Assembly: GCA_049671305.1 (NCBI GenBank)
Contig: JBATUR010000022.1
Location: 1-64,000 of the forward strand
Reading direction: 5' to 3'
DNA: 64,000 nt
Source of the DNA: CADCTM01 sp049671305
Lineage (GTDB): Bacteria; Cyanobacteriota; Cyanobacteriia; Cyanobacteriales; Coleofasciculaceae
Made by a program: the position numbers and the translations under genes. This document shows positions 34,908-44,637 of the stretch, piece after piece; position 1 is the stretch's first letter, and every line of letters starts with the position of its first letter. The notes under the pieces are model-generated. The model saw only the letters and a list, made by a program, of their open reading frames with translations, did no database searches and was not told the origin of the DNA.

Positions 34908-36224
34908 ATGAGTAAGCGATTCGGGCGACGTAAATTTGTACTCTACGGCTCTGCAACTTTAGGGACAAGTCTTCTGCTCAAAGCTTGCGGTAGTTCCCCA
35001 ACAACGACGACAGCAAGTCCTGCCGCTGGTAGTCCTGATGCTTCAACCGTTGCAGCAGGTGGTGGTGACACTATAAAAGTCGGGATTTTGCACTCGCTTA
35101 GTGGCACAATGGCAATTAGCGAAAAAAGCGTTGTAGATGCCGAAAATTTAGCAATTGAAGAAATCAACGCCGCTGGTGGAGTTTTAGGCAAAAAGATTGA
35201 AGCAATTACCGAAGACGGCGCCTCTGACTGGCCCACCTTTGCCGAAAAAGCCAAAAAGTTAATTGACCAAGATAAGGTAGCAACAATCTTCGGCTGTTGG
35301 ACTTCTGCAAGCCGTAAAGCAGTTTTACCAGTCTTTGAAGAGAAAAAACATATGCTCTGGTATCCCGTGCAATATGAGGGTCAAGAGTGTTCTCAAAACA
35401 TTTTTTATACAGGTGCTGCACCCAACCAACAAATTGAACCATCAGTTGATTGGTTGTTGCAAAATAAAGGTAAAGAGTTCTTTTTAGTTGGCTCAGATTA
35501 CGTTTTTCCCCGCACAGCTAACACAATTATTAAAGCACAGTTGGCAGCCAAAGGTGGCAAAGTAGTTGGTGAAGATTACTTACCACTAGGAAATTCAGAA
35601 GTTACACCAATTATCGCCAAAATTAAAGCTCAAATGCCTAATGGTGGCGTAATTTATAACAGCCTTAATGGTGATAGTAATGTTGCATTTTTTAAACAGA
35701 TGCAAGGTGCTGGTTTAACGCCGGATAAATATCCAACCATGTCTGTAAGTATTGCCGAAGAAGAAGTAAAAGCGATCGGTCCTGAATACTTAAAAGGTCA
35801 TTATGCCGCTTGGAATTACTTCATGACGGTAGACTCACCTGCTAATAAAAAATTTGTGGAAGCATTTAAGAAGAAATATGGTGCTGAACGTGTAACAAAT
35901 GACCCAATGGAAGCAGCATATATTGCCGTTTATTTATGGAAACAAGCAGTAGAACAAGCTAAATCAACAGATTTAGAGCTTGTTAGAAAGGCAGCAATTG
36001 GTCAGACTTTAGAGGCTCCAGAAGGAAAAGTTACTATGAACAGTAACCATCACATTTCCAAGGTAGTCAGAATTGGGGAAGTAACAGACGACGGTCAATT
36101 TAAGATTGTCAGTTCCACAGATAAATCGATTGAACCAATTCCTTGGAATCAATTTGTTGCAGAAACCAAAGGCTTTTCTTGTGACTGGACTGATCTTAAA
36201 AAAGGCGGCAAGTACAAGGTTTAA
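34908..36224 (+). CDS. urtA: Urea ABC transporter substrate-binding protein
   Basis: From ATG 34908 (MSKRFGRRKFVLYGSATLG; AGGA upstream) the product has 438 residues. The N-terminus has a twin-arginine-like RRKFVLYG followed by a lipobox-like LLKAC, then a Ser/Thr/Pro linker. The mature part IKVGILHSLSGTMAISEKSV with LAIEEINAAGGVLGKKIEAI, ATIFGCWTSASRKAVLPVFE and MLWYPVQYEGQECSQNI is diagnostic of UrtA. It binds urea in the periplasm for the UrtBCDE transporter. The longer upstream frame is not used. A hairpin separates it from urtB. It is the first gene of a five-gene operon next to ureFG. Confidence 0.95.
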   Translation: MSKRFGRRKFVLYGSATLGTSLLLKACGSSPTTTTASPAAGSPDASTVAAGGGDTIKVGILHSLSGTMAISEKSVVDAENLAIEEINAAGGVLGKKIEAITEDGASDWPTFAEKAKKLIDQDKVATIFGCWTSASRKAVLPVFEEKKHMLWYPVQYEGQECSQNIFYTGAAPNQQIEPSVDWLLQNKGKEFFLVGSDYVFPRTANTIIKAQLAAKGGKVVGEDYLPLGNSEVTPIIAKIKAQMPNGGVIYNSLNGDSNVAFFKQMQGAGLTPDKYPTMSVSIAEEEVKAIGPEYLKGHYAAWNYFMTVDSPANKKFVEAFKKKYGAERVTNDPMEAAYIAVYLWKQAVEQAKSTDLELVRKAAIGQTLEAPEGKVTMNSNHHISKVVRIGEVTDDGQFKIVSSTDKSIEPIPWNQFVAETKGFSCDWTDLKKGGKYKV

Positions 36225-36245
36225 GGCTTGAAGTTTAGAAGCTTT

Positions 36246-36270
36246 GTAGGGTGGGTAATGCCCACCTTAC
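36246..36270. repeat. Hairpin between urtA and urtB
   Basis: GTAGGGTGGG (36246-36255) pairs with CCCACCTTAC (36261-36270; one G-U) around a 5-base loop, 22 bases after the urtA stop. It may protect or attenuate the mRNA so that the binding protein is made in excess. The arm resembles the hairpin at 1389. Confidence 0.75.
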
Positions 36271-36315
36271 TAAGTATTAATTTAAATAAAAACAATCATA
36301 ATTAAAAGGAAAGTT

Positions 36316-37476
36316 GTGCTAACAGGACTACTTGATGCTCTATTTAGTGGTATTAGCATTGGTGCTGTTTTATTAATTGCTGCCCTTGGACTCGCCATTG
36401 TTTTCGGGCTGATGGGCGTAATTAATATGGCTCACGGTGAGTTGATGATGTTGGGAGCTTACACAACTTTTGTTGTGCAGAATGGCTTTAAATTATTGGG
36501 CAGTCCCTGGGCTGAATCTTATATTTTATTTGCCCTACCTTTTGCTTTTATTGTCGCTGCAATTGCCGGCATAATTTTGGAACGAGGCGTAATTCGTTAT
36601 TTGTATGGGCGTCCTTTGGAAACCTTATTGGCAACTTGGGGCGTTAGTTTGATTTTGCAGCAATTTGTTCGTAGTGTGAACTGGATTTTATTAATAGGAA
36701 TTTCTTTATTTTGCCTGCTATTTTTTGGCGCAATGTCGATTTTAGCGAGGCGTCCAGATTTTGAACGGATACGTGGTTGGGTAATTGCGGTGATGTTGCC
36801 GCTATCTTTGGGAGTTACGGTAATCTTTTGTTCTATTATTAGCAACACTTATAAATTAGCGGTGACTAAACCTTGGTTTGGTGCACAAAATGTTAACGTC
36901 ACGGCACCTGCTTGGTTGCGAGGAAATTTGCCAATTTTTGGTATTCAATTGCCTTATATTCGGCTATTTATTATTGCTTTGACCCTGCTTTGTGTGGCGG
37001 GTGTGTACTTATTTTTACAACGTTCAACTTGGGGTTTGCGAATACGATCAGTCACGCAAAATCGTAGTATGAGTGCTTGTTTGGGCATTCCCACGGCGAA
37101 GGTTGATGCACTGACTTTTGCCATTGGTTCGGGTTTGGCAGGGGTGGCAGGTTGTGCGGTGAGTTTGCTGGGTTCTGTGGGACCAAATACGGGACAAAAT
37201 TATATTGTTAATACTTTTATGGTGGTGGTTGTGGGTGGCGTTGGCAAGCTGGTGGGCAGCATTGTGGCGGCATTAGCAATTGGTACGGCTGATTATTTAA
37301 TCGGTTCTGGGACACTAGCATTGATGTTTGCACCTATCAAACCTTTGGCTGATTTCTTTACTTTTTTTGCCACAACAAGCATGGCAAAGGTGATGGTTTT
37401 TGCTTTAATTATTGCTTTTTTGCAAGTACGTCCTGGTGGAATTTTTCCTCAAAAAGGGCGTTCTGTTGATGCTTAA
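36316..37476 (+). CDS. urtB: Urea ABC transporter permease UrtB
   Basis: The GTG start at 36316 has an AAAGGAAAG ribosome site close upstream. The 386-residue product is a LivH-type branched permease with about ten hydrophobic segments. ALGLAIVFGLMGVINMAHGE and MLGAYTTFVVQ are the family hallmark, and QNYIVNTFMVVVVGGVGKLV near the C-terminus contacts the ATPases. It forms the membrane pore with UrtC. The length is longer than short LivH proteins because of a loop near 125-200, which is usual for UrtB. Confidence 0.94.
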   Translation: MLTGLLDALFSGISIGAVLLIAALGLAIVFGLMGVINMAHGELMMLGAYTTFVVQNGFKLLGSPWAESYILFALPFAFIVAAIAGIILERGVIRYLYGRPLETLLATWGVSLILQQFVRSVNWILLIGISLFCLLFFGAMSILARRPDFERIRGWVIAVMLPLSLGVTVIFCSIISNTYKLAVTKPWFGAQNVNVTAPAWLRGNLPIFGIQLPYIRLFIIALTLLCVAGVYLFLQRSTWGLRIRSVTQNRSMSACLGIPTAKVDALTFAIGSGLAGVAGCAVSLLGSVGPNTGQNYIVNTFMVVVVGGVGKLVGSIVAALAIGTADYLIGSGTLALMFAPIKPLADFFTFFATTSMAKVMVFALIIAFLQVRPGGIFPQKGRSVDA

Positions 37477-37515
37477 TAGGCTGACGATACGTGATATATG
37501 AACCTAGGGTAGTAA

Positions 37516-38700
37516 GTGGCGATGATTGATATAACGAGTGATATTCCAAGAATTGAAAAAAGGCAGCAGCAGCGGCGTTTGCTATTAATTGAAATAGGTG
37601 TTGTAGTTGCGATCGCACTTATCTTAATTTTCTTAATCCCAACTGTAATTACAGGTGTTCGCCTCAACCAATTAGGACGATTTTTGGCATTAGCAATTGC
37701 CGCACTTGGTATTGATTTAATTTGGGGCTATACAGGATTATTAAGTCTTGGTCACGGTGTGTTTTTTGCCCTAGGCGGTTATGCTTTGGCGATGCACTTA
37801 CAATTAGCACCTTTAAAAGCGGGTAAATTGCCAGAATTTATGGGACTCTATGGAGTTAAAGAATTACCTTGGTTTTGGCAACCGTTTAATTCTTTTGGTT
37901 TGACGACAATTGCGGTTATTTTAATTCCCGCTTTATTGGGGGCAGTTTTAGGTTATTTGGTATTTCGTAACCGTATTAAAGGTGTTTATTTTTCTATCCT
38001 CACCCAAGCCGCAACCATTGTCTTTTTTAACTTCTTTAATGGTCAACAAAAACTCTTCAACGGCACAAATGGTCTGACCAACTATAAGACCTTACTAGGG
38101 GCAGATATCAATGCACCTCAGACACAATTTGTCTTTTATACACTGACAATTTTGTTTTTAGTTGCTACTTATGCTCTATGTCGTTGGCTAACTAAAGGGC
38201 GTTTTGGTAACTTGTTAATTGCCATTCGCGATGATGAAAGTCGAGTCAGATTTACAGGCTATAATCCTACAGGTTTTAAAGTTTTAGTCTTTGCTATTTC
38301 GGCAGCCTTGGCGGGTTTGGCAGGGGCAATGTTTACCCTGCAAACTGGGATTATTTCACCGAAAGCGATGGATATTGCCTTTTCGATTGAGATAGTAATT
38401 TGGGTAGCAGTAGGCGGTCGTGCTAGTTTAGTAGGGGCAATTATCGGCACAATAGTTGTCAATTTTGCTAAGAGTTTGTTGAGCGAAAATTTTCCAGAGA
38501 TTTGGCTATTTTTCCAAGGGGCGCTATTCTTAATTGTGGTGACAGTGTTACCGGATGGTTTAGTAGGTTGGTTCCGGCAATCAGGAGGTAATCGCTTATT
38601 AAGCTTATTGGGACGCCGCCAAGTTATCACTTATCCAAGCTTAGAAGAAGACCCGGAAGTACAGCAGGAAAGGGAAAGTTTGGGAGTAAAAGATAAATGA
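37516..38700 (+). CDS. urtC: Urea ABC transporter permease UrtC
   Basis: The 394-residue LivM-type permease starts at GTG 37516, or at ATG 37522 (MIDITSDIPRIEKRQQQRR). Motifs include ALGIDLIWGYTGLLSLGHGV and FFALGGYALAMHL, then GQQKLFNGTNGLTNYKTLLG and IRDDESRVRFTGYNPT. The long periplasmic loop and the polar C-terminal tail (EEDPEVQQERESLGVKDK) are typical of UrtC. Its last bases overlap the start of urtD by four (ATGA), so translation is coupled. Confidence 0.94.
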   Translation: MAMIDITSDIPRIEKRQQQRRLLLIEIGVVVAIALILIFLIPTVITGVRLNQLGRFLALAIAALGIDLIWGYTGLLSLGHGVFFALGGYALAMHLQLAPLKAGKLPEFMGLYGVKELPWFWQPFNSFGLTTIAVILIPALLGAVLGYLVFRNRIKGVYFSILTQAATIVFFNFFNGQQKLFNGTNGLTNYKTLLGADINAPQTQFVFYTLTILFLVATYALCRWLTKGRFGNLLIAIRDDESRVRFTGYNPTGFKVLVFAISAALAGLAGAMFTLQTGIISPKAMDIAFSIEIVIWVAVGGRASLVGAIIGTIVVNFAKSLLSENFPEIWLFFQGALFLIVVTVLPDGLVGWFRQSGGNRLLSLLGRRQVITYPSLEEDPEVQQERESLGVKDK

Positions 38701-39446
38701 TTAGTAAAATTATCGAAACCGAAAATGTAACCGTTAGTTTTGACGGTTTTAAGGCAATTAATAATCTCAACTTCAGTATGGATACTGGAGAACTACGAGT
38801 AGTAATTGGTCCCAACGGTGCGGGGAAAACTACCTTTTTAGATGTAATTACAGGCAAGGTTCAACCAACACAAGGGCGGGTATTATTTAAAGGAAGAAAT
38901 ACAAGAGGCTTACCAGAAGAAAAGATTGCTCTGCTGGGAATTGGGCGCAAGTTTCAGACGCCTCGTGTTTATCTTAACTTAACACCCCGCGAGAACTTGG
39001 AACTGGCTTGTAATCGTCATAAAAATGTCTTTTCTACTTTATTTGGTCGTCCACCTGCATCAGAAAAAAATACTATTGCAGGTCTATTAGAAACGATTGG
39101 TTTAAGCTTTAAAGCAGACTTGTCGGCGGCGTTGCTATCTCATGGAGAAAAGCAACGTTTGGAAATTGGAATGTTAGTTGCACAGTCGCCGGATTTATTA
39201 TTAGTAGATGAACCTGTTGCAGGTTTAACGGATGAGGAAACAGAAAATGTCGGAAATTTGCTGTTAGCATTAGCAGAAAGTCATTCAATTTTGGTAATTG
39301 AGCATGATATGGAATTTGTGCGGCAAATTGCTCGTAAAGTAACGGTATTACATCAAGGTTCGGTTTTGTGCGAAGGGACAATTGATGAAGTTCAAAATGA
39401 TCGGCGTGTGATAGAAGTTTATTTAGGCGAACCACTCGATAATTAA
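38697..39446 (+). CDS. urtD: Urea ABC transporter ATPase UrtD
   Basis: The 249-residue LivG-type ATPase has Walker A GPNGAGKTT, the segment GRKFQTPRVYLNLTPRENLE, signature LSHGEKQRLEIG, Walker B LLLVDEPVAGLT and the switch IEHDMEFV. Here the ABC signature reads LSHGE, a form common in UrtD. It powers urea import with UrtE. It overlaps the end of urtC and is followed by urtE after ten bases. Confidence 0.94.
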   Translation: MISKIIETENVTVSFDGFKAINNLNFSMDTGELRVVIGPNGAGKTTFLDVITGKVQPTQGRVLFKGRNTRGLPEEKIALLGIGRKFQTPRVYLNLTPRENLELACNRHKNVFSTLFGRPPASEKNTIAGLLETIGLSFKADLSAALLSHGEKQRLEIGMLVAQSPDLLLVDEPVAGLTDEETENVGNLLLALAESHSILVIEHDMEFVRQIARKVTVLHQGSVLCEGTIDEVQNDRRVIEVYLGEPLDN

Positions 39447-39456
39447 AAGTAAATAT

Positions 39457-40203
39457 ATGATACCAACAGCAGATTTAATGACACCTAATCCTACTCAATT
39501 AATGCTACAAGTTAAGGATTTAAACGTTTATTATGGCGAAAGTCACATTCTTCGGGATGTTGATTTAAGTGTGCCGTCGGGACAAATGGTATGCTTAATT
39601 GGGCGTAATGGAGTTGGTAAAACTACACTACTAAAAACTTTGATTGGTTTGCTGAAACCTCGTAAGGGTACAATTACGTTTGCCGGGGAAGTAATTAATA
39701 GTAAATCACCCGACAAACGTGCTAGGTTAGGTATTGGTTATGTGCCTCAAGGTAGAGAAATTATTCCCCGTTTAACAGTGCAAGAAAATCTTTTATTAGG
39801 TTTAGAAGCGCGTCGTGGTGGTAGAAGTGGCAAAGAGGAAATTGCCGAAGAAATTTTTGCCCTGTTTCCAGTTTTAAAAACGATGCTATCTCGAATGGGC
39901 GGTGATTTGAGCGGTGGACAACAGCAGCAATTAGCGATCGCTCGTGCTTTAATGGGTAAACCTCAGTTACTTGTCCTCGACGAGCCTACAGAAGGCATCC
40001 AGCCCTCTATTATCCTAGAAATTGAAGCCGCCGTGCGTCGCATTATTGACTCTACTGGTATTTCTGTTTTATTAGTTGAGCAACATTTGCATTTTGTCCG
40101 GCAAGCAGATATATATTATGCCATGCAAAAAGGTGGAATTGTCGCGTCGGGAGCCACAAGCGAATTAAGTAATGAGGTTATTCAACGATTTTTAGCTGTG
40201 TGA
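39457..40203 (+). CDS. urtE: Urea ABC transporter ATPase UrtE
   Basis: The 248-residue LivF-type ATPase has Walker A GRNGVGKTT, GYVPQGREIIPRLTVQENLL, signature LSGGQQQQLAIARALM, Walker B LVLDEPTEGIQPS and LLVEQHLHFVRQ. PQGREIIP and DEPTEGIQPSI are typical of UrtE. The first dozen residues (MIPTADLMTPNPTQ) may be extra, since a second methionine at residue 8 also fits. It is the last gene of the urt operon; a stem-loop follows. Confidence 0.94.
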   Translation: MIPTADLMTPNPTQLMLQVKDLNVYYGESHILRDVDLSVPSGQMVCLIGRNGVGKTTLLKTLIGLLKPRKGTITFAGEVINSKSPDKRARLGIGYVPQGREIIPRLTVQENLLLGLEARRGGRSGKEEIAEEIFALFPVLKTMLSRMGGDLSGGQQQQLAIARALMGKPQLLVLDEPTEGIQPSIILEIEAAVRRIIDSTGISVLLVEQHLHFVRQADIYYAMQKGGIVASGATSELSNEVIQRFLAV

Positions 40204-40758
40204 TCTTTTCTACTCTCAAGGGCAAGAAAAAATCTAAGTTGAGAGTAGTTTTAGATACAGACAAAAGCTTATTGATAGGCTATAAAAGCCCATAAATCTA
40301 CAAATTTATAATCAGAAATAATTCGACTAATCGTGAGACTACCTAGACAAATTAGAGTTTTTTTGATACATTAATTCAGTGATCTAAAAAAAATGAGATA
40401 GCAGCGAATTTCAAGTGCATCTCTACAATTTCTACTTCATTCGCTGCTTAAATTAAACCTCAATAGTCTAATCTGACAGAAATTAAACTCGTCTAAAAAA
40501 GTTTACCTATAAGTTTAAACACTTAAAGGCAGATGTAGATTTTCTGTAAGGTTTAGTATACACCCTGCCAACTTTCAACTATATTTCTTGCTCAAAACAA
40601 GATAAATTCCTCCATTAGTTGAGTTTTAAGAGGTTTATAAGCCTTCGTTTTATCCTGAAGACTCAACCAAAGAATTAGTCAGCTTTGACAGCATAAACGC
40701 TGCTACTTGAACTTTTTTTTAGTGCTGAGTTGAACAAATCTTCTCACAAACCTACCTT
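40204..40758. other. Intergenic region urtE to chemoreceptor
   Basis: This 555-base spacer holds the urt terminator at its start, a 10-bp inverted repeat AGCAGCGAAT/ATTCGCTGCT (40400-40409 and 40439-40448), and a 16-base word AAGTGCATCTCTACAA (40413-40428) that recurs at 43870. No gene recognised. Confidence 0.45.
40210..40252 (+). terminator. Stem-loop terminator after urtE
   Basis: CTACTCTCAA (40210-40219) pairs exactly with TTGAGAGTAG (40239-40248), 19-base loop, followed by TTTT, starting seven bases after the urtE stop. Confidence 0.7.
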
Positions 40759-43686
40759 ATGCTTGGACTTAAAATGACCTCAATTGGCTCAGTAACTGCT
40801 AAGAAACAACGCTTTTCTTTTCTACAATGGTATTACAACTTACCAATTCGGAGCAAACAAGTTACTCGGCTTTATACCTCGCAAATCATCTCTGTTTTTG
40901 GGCTTGTGGGGATAAGTTCGGTATTAATTGTAACAGCAGGGCGGACTCAATTACTCAATCAAGCCAAAGCCGAACTTGCTGTTTCTGAAATTAATTACAA
41001 TATCAAAGTCAATCAAATGGGGTTTGGCTTTCGAGGGCAGTCTGATAATGCTGCAATTGTCGCTGCCGCAATTTCTCATACAGAGAATAAACCTCTAACG
41101 CCAGAACTTCAAAACCAAGTTAAAAATATTCTGCAAAATGAAATAAAAGCACGTAATATTGAATATGCAACTTTGGTTGGTAAAGACAGACGCATCATTA
41201 TTAATGCCAACGCCAACCGAAGTGGAGAAATCTTTGATCCAAGTAACTTAGTAACTGAAGTTTTTAAAACATCAGAGCAAATGAAAGCAAATAGCATAGT
41301 GAGTTGGGACGAGTTGAGCAAAGAGTCAGCGCCCTTGCCCCAAGGTTTTTCTAAGCAAGATGCTTTGATTCGTTATACAGTTACTCCTGTCAAAGATACC
41401 AAAGGGGTAGTTATTGGTGCTTTAATTTCTGGAGATATTGTTAACAATAAATTACCCATTGTTGCCGAAACTTTAAATGCCTTTGTAAGTGGTTATAGTG
41501 GCATTTATCTACGCAAACCAACAGGAGAATTTGCCTTAGCTACCGCTTTAGACCAAAACGATCAAGATAATTCACGCCCAGCCATTAACACCTCAATTAA
41601 CGACACAACGATACTTAAAAAAGCGGTAGAAAATCCAAGACAAGTAGTTACCATGCGAATAAGTTCGCCTCAACAAAATACCACTTACACCACAGCCGCA
41701 AAAGCCTTAACTAATTTGCAGGGTGAACCTGTGGGAGTGTTGGTACGAGGTACAACAGAATCTTCACTCAATGAACTGCTTAGAAATAGTTTATTACTAC
41801 AGTTACTCATTGCCAGCTTGGCATTGATAGCCGAAATTATGTTAGTAAACTTGCTAGGAAAAACCATTGCCCAACCGATTAAAAAACTACAGCAAACTAC
41901 CCAACAATTTGCCAAAGGTAACCGCCAAGTGCGAGCAGAAGCTTTGTATAAAGATGAACTTGGAGAATTAGCTGAAACCTTTAATGAAATGGCAGATAGT
42001 ATTATTGTATCTGAGGAAGCTTTAGCTAAACAAAACCAACATCAAAAAGCAACTTCTGAACGCTTTATGGTACTAGCAGATTTTACAAGCCGCATTTATA
42101 AATCATTGAACAGTGGTACTATTCTCAGCACCTCCTTAACCGAAATCAGTCGAGTTTTGCAAGCAGACCGGGCGGAGATTTATTGTTTAAATGAAGAACA
42201 GCAAAATGAGGTAATCTCAACAGGAGTAGCAGAAGATTTCCTAAATCTTCTCGAAAAAACTAGCCCTGATCTCTTAAAAGCCGAGGAAATAGAATCATAT
42301 CAAAACGGGTTTGCCTCAGTTTTTAATAATATTGAGCAAGCCAATATTACCAATGAGCTACGAGAATTTTTGAGGAAATTAAAAGTTAGTGCCAGTATCA
42401 TTGCCCCAATTTTGCAAGATGGTGAACTCGTGGCTTTGTTAGCTATTCATCAATGTGATAAAACTCGAAATTGGCAGCATGAAGAAATCAATTTAGTCAA
42501 ACAATTAGCGGCTCAAATTGGTTTTGCCCTCAACCAAGCCAGTCTTGTTAAACAGTTAGAAATAGCCCGCCAAGATGCTGAAATAGCCCGTCAGCAAGCA
42601 GAAACTGTTTCCGAGCAAATCGAACAAGCGCGCTTAATTGCTGAGTCGAATTCTCTTGAGCAACGTCGGCAAAAAGAAGCACTTCAACAGCAAGTGCTAG
42701 AACTTCTTAATGATATTGAAGCTACAGCGACAGGCGACTTAACAGTTCGTGCCGAGGTGAGCGAGTCTGAACTTGGTACGGTGGCTGACTTTTTTAATTT
42801 GCTGATTGAAAATCTGCGTCAGTTGGTAATGCAGGTAAAAGACGCTTCAACTCAAGTTAACACCTCCCTAGAGGGCGATGAATGGGCAGTTGGACAACTT
42901 TCTGAGCAAGCGCTGCGGCAGGCATTGCAGATTAACCGTACTCTCGACTCGGTTGAGCTGATGACGCAATCAATTCAAGTTGTAGCAAAGAATGCCAGTC
43001 AAGCCGCAACCGTAGCGCGTCGGGCAGCGATAGCAGCTTCATCGGGTGGAAAATCGATAGATAGTACAGTTGAAACAATTGTCAATCTACAGACAACTGT
43101 CGTCCAAACGACAGATAAAGTCAAGCTTTTGGGCGAATCTTCCAAAAAGATTGCTAAGGTAGTGTCCTTGGTTCAACAAATTGGCTTACAGACAAATTTA
43201 TTGGCTATCAACGCCGGAATTGAAGCCAGTCGTTCTGCAGAGGGTGGTGAAGGTTTCCGGGTCATTGCAGAACAAGTTGGCATCTTGGCAAGTCAATCTG
43301 GCAACGCGATTCAAGAAATCGAGCAAGTGATTGGCACAATTGAGTTGGGGACAAAAGAAGTAGTTGACGCGATGGAAGAAGGCACAAGGCAGGTCATTCG
43401 TAGCACTCGCAGCGTGGTTGGGGCAAAGGAAAGTTTGGAGGAAATTTTTGAAGTGTCGCGCCAAATTGACGAATTAGTAGCATCGATTTCCAGCGCTACA
43501 GTGTCTCAAGCACACACATCTCAAGCTGTTAGTGAGTTGATGAAACAGCTTGCCAAAAGTTCTCAACAGACTTCTGATTCCTCTCGCCAAGTTTCCCATT
43601 CATTAAGAAACACCGTGGAAGTAGCCGAGCAATTGCAGCATTCTGTGGGTCGATTTAAGATTGGTACTCAGATTGGAACTTTTTAA
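40759..43686 (+). CDS. Methyl-accepting chemotaxis protein with GAF domain (PilJ/PixJ-like)
   Basis: The 975-residue protein has one membrane helix near 34-57, a large periplasmic sensor region (to about 340), a second helix (about 340-365) and a HAMP domain (TIAQPIKKLQQTTQQFAKGN and ELGELAETFNEMADS). A GAF domain follows (about 440-600), then a coiled coil, a second HAMP-like segment (IEATATGDLTVRAEVSESEL) and the methyl-accepting signalling domain with hairpin QTNLLAINAGIEASRSAEGG. In cyanobacteria such receptors direct type IV pilus motility. No CheA or CheW is nearby, and only a single-domain receiver is found 544 bases downstream. Confidence 0.9.
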   Translation: MLGLKMTSIGSVTAKKQRFSFLQWYYNLPIRSKQVTRLYTSQIISVFGLVGISSVLIVTAGRTQLLNQAKAELAVSEINYNIKVNQMGFGFRGQSDNAAIVAAAISHTENKPLTPELQNQVKNILQNEIKARNIEYATLVGKDRRIIINANANRSGEIFDPSNLVTEVFKTSEQMKANSIVSWDELSKESAPLPQGFSKQDALIRYTVTPVKDTKGVVIGALISGDIVNNKLPIVAETLNAFVSGYSGIYLRKPTGEFALATALDQNDQDNSRPAINTSINDTTILKKAVENPRQVVTMRISSPQQNTTYTTAAKALTNLQGEPVGVLVRGTTESSLNELLRNSLLLQLLIASLALIAEIMLVNLLGKTIAQPIKKLQQTTQQFAKGNRQVRAEALYKDELGELAETFNEMADSIIVSEEALAKQNQHQKATSERFMVLADFTSRIYKSLNSGTILSTSLTEISRVLQADRAEIYCLNEEQQNEVISTGVAEDFLNLLEKTSPDLLKAEEIESYQNGFASVFNNIEQANITNELREFLRKLKVSASIIAPILQDGELVALLAIHQCDKTRNWQHEEINLVKQLAAQIGFALNQASLVKQLEIARQDAEIARQQAETVSEQIEQARLIAESNSLEQRRQKEALQQQVLELLNDIEATATGDLTVRAEVSESELGTVADFFNLLIENLRQLVMQVKDASTQVNTSLEGDEWAVGQLSEQALRQALQINRTLDSVELMTQSIQVVAKNASQAATVARRAAIAASSGGKSIDSTVETIVNLQTTVVQTTDKVKLLGESSKKIAKVVSLVQQIGLQTNLLAINAGIEASRSAEGGEGFRVIAEQVGILASQSGNAIQEIEQVIGTIELGTKEVVDAMEEGTRQVIRSTRSVVGAKESLEEIFEVSRQIDELVASISSATVSQAHTSQAVSELMKQLAKSSQQTSDSSRQVSHSLRNTVEVAEQLQHSVGRFKIGTQIGTF

Positions 43687-44229
43687 GCTTATTGGCTTAA
43701 CATAACTGAATTTTTCAGGAAAAAGTGTCATTTTGGCGATGCCTAGCTGATTTTCAGAAATTCACTCTCGAATTCTGCATAATTACCACATTTTTGATAT
43801 GTTATCGTAGAAAATACAGGGAACAGTGGGTAGCATTACTTAAAAGCATTGCCATAACAGTTACAAAAAAAGTGCATCTCTACAACTCTTAAGGTAGTCC
43901 CTAATTCATTTTGCCAGCATTCTCGTCTGAAAAAGACAATTTAATTACCGTTTAGCTAATCTGGATTATTTGAACGGAAAAAATAGGTATGGAGCAATAA
44001 ATGTGGTGATTAGCTCACAAGATTTTTTAGCCATATCCTAAAATATGCATGGCATTTATAAATCCTAAACAGGCAATGCTATCTCATTCTTTAAGATGAT
44101 TACCTGATTAAACTTTTCAGTTGTTCAAGTAATACATTATCAAAAAAGTGAGGTAGTTAGATTTTTAAGTATATTGTTCCCATATAACTATTCCCCATTA
44201 ACATACAACCGAATTGAGAATAACTAGAC
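43687..44229. other. Intergenic region chemoreceptor to response regulator
   Basis: This 543-base AT-rich spacer starts with a small stem TTAAGC/GCTTAA (43683-43700) and has the second copy of AAGTGCATCTCTACAA (43870-43885). No ORF or RNA gene recognised. Confidence 0.4.
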
Positions 44230-44592
44230 ATGAGTAAGATTTTGATTGTTGAAGATAACCCTTCTCAGATGGAGTTGATGGTTAATTATTTGCGCGATAA
44301 TGGTCACACAATCATCCGTGTTAGCAACCCAAAAGAAGGATTAGATCAAGCACTCGAACATAAACCAGAGCTGATTATTACAGATGTTGTAATGCCAGGA
44401 ATGAGTGGTTTTGAATTATGCCGCCGCTTCAAAAGTCATCCTAGCACTGCCAAAATTCCTATTGTCATTTGTTCTTCAAAAGATCAAGAAATTGATCGTC
44501 TTTGGGGAATGAAGCAAGGAGCTAATGCTTACTTAACGAAGCCTTTTTCTAGGGAACAATTGATTCGCGCCGTTAATTTGGCAGTAGTTTAA
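44230..44592 (+). CDS. Single-domain response regulator (CheY/PilH-like)
   Basis: The 120-residue protein is only a receiver domain. It has the acidic pair in ILIVEDNPSQ, phospho-acceptor D52 in LIITDVVMPGMSG, a conserved Ser in IVICSSKDQE and the lysine in YLTKPFS. With no output domain it probably acts as a phosphate-relay or motor-control regulator of the PilH/PixH type. It follows the chemoreceptor in the same direction but with a 543-base gap, so it likely has its own promoter. Confidence 0.92.
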   Translation: MSKILIVEDNPSQMELMVNYLRDNGHTIIRVSNPKEGLDQALEHKPELIITDVVMPGMSGFELCRRFKSHPSTAKIPIVICSSKDQEIDRLWGMKQGANAYLTKPFSREQLIRAVNLAVV

Positions 44593-44637
44593 GGAAGGCA
44601 TGATTTTAGTATTTTCTCATCCTAACTAATAACTAGT

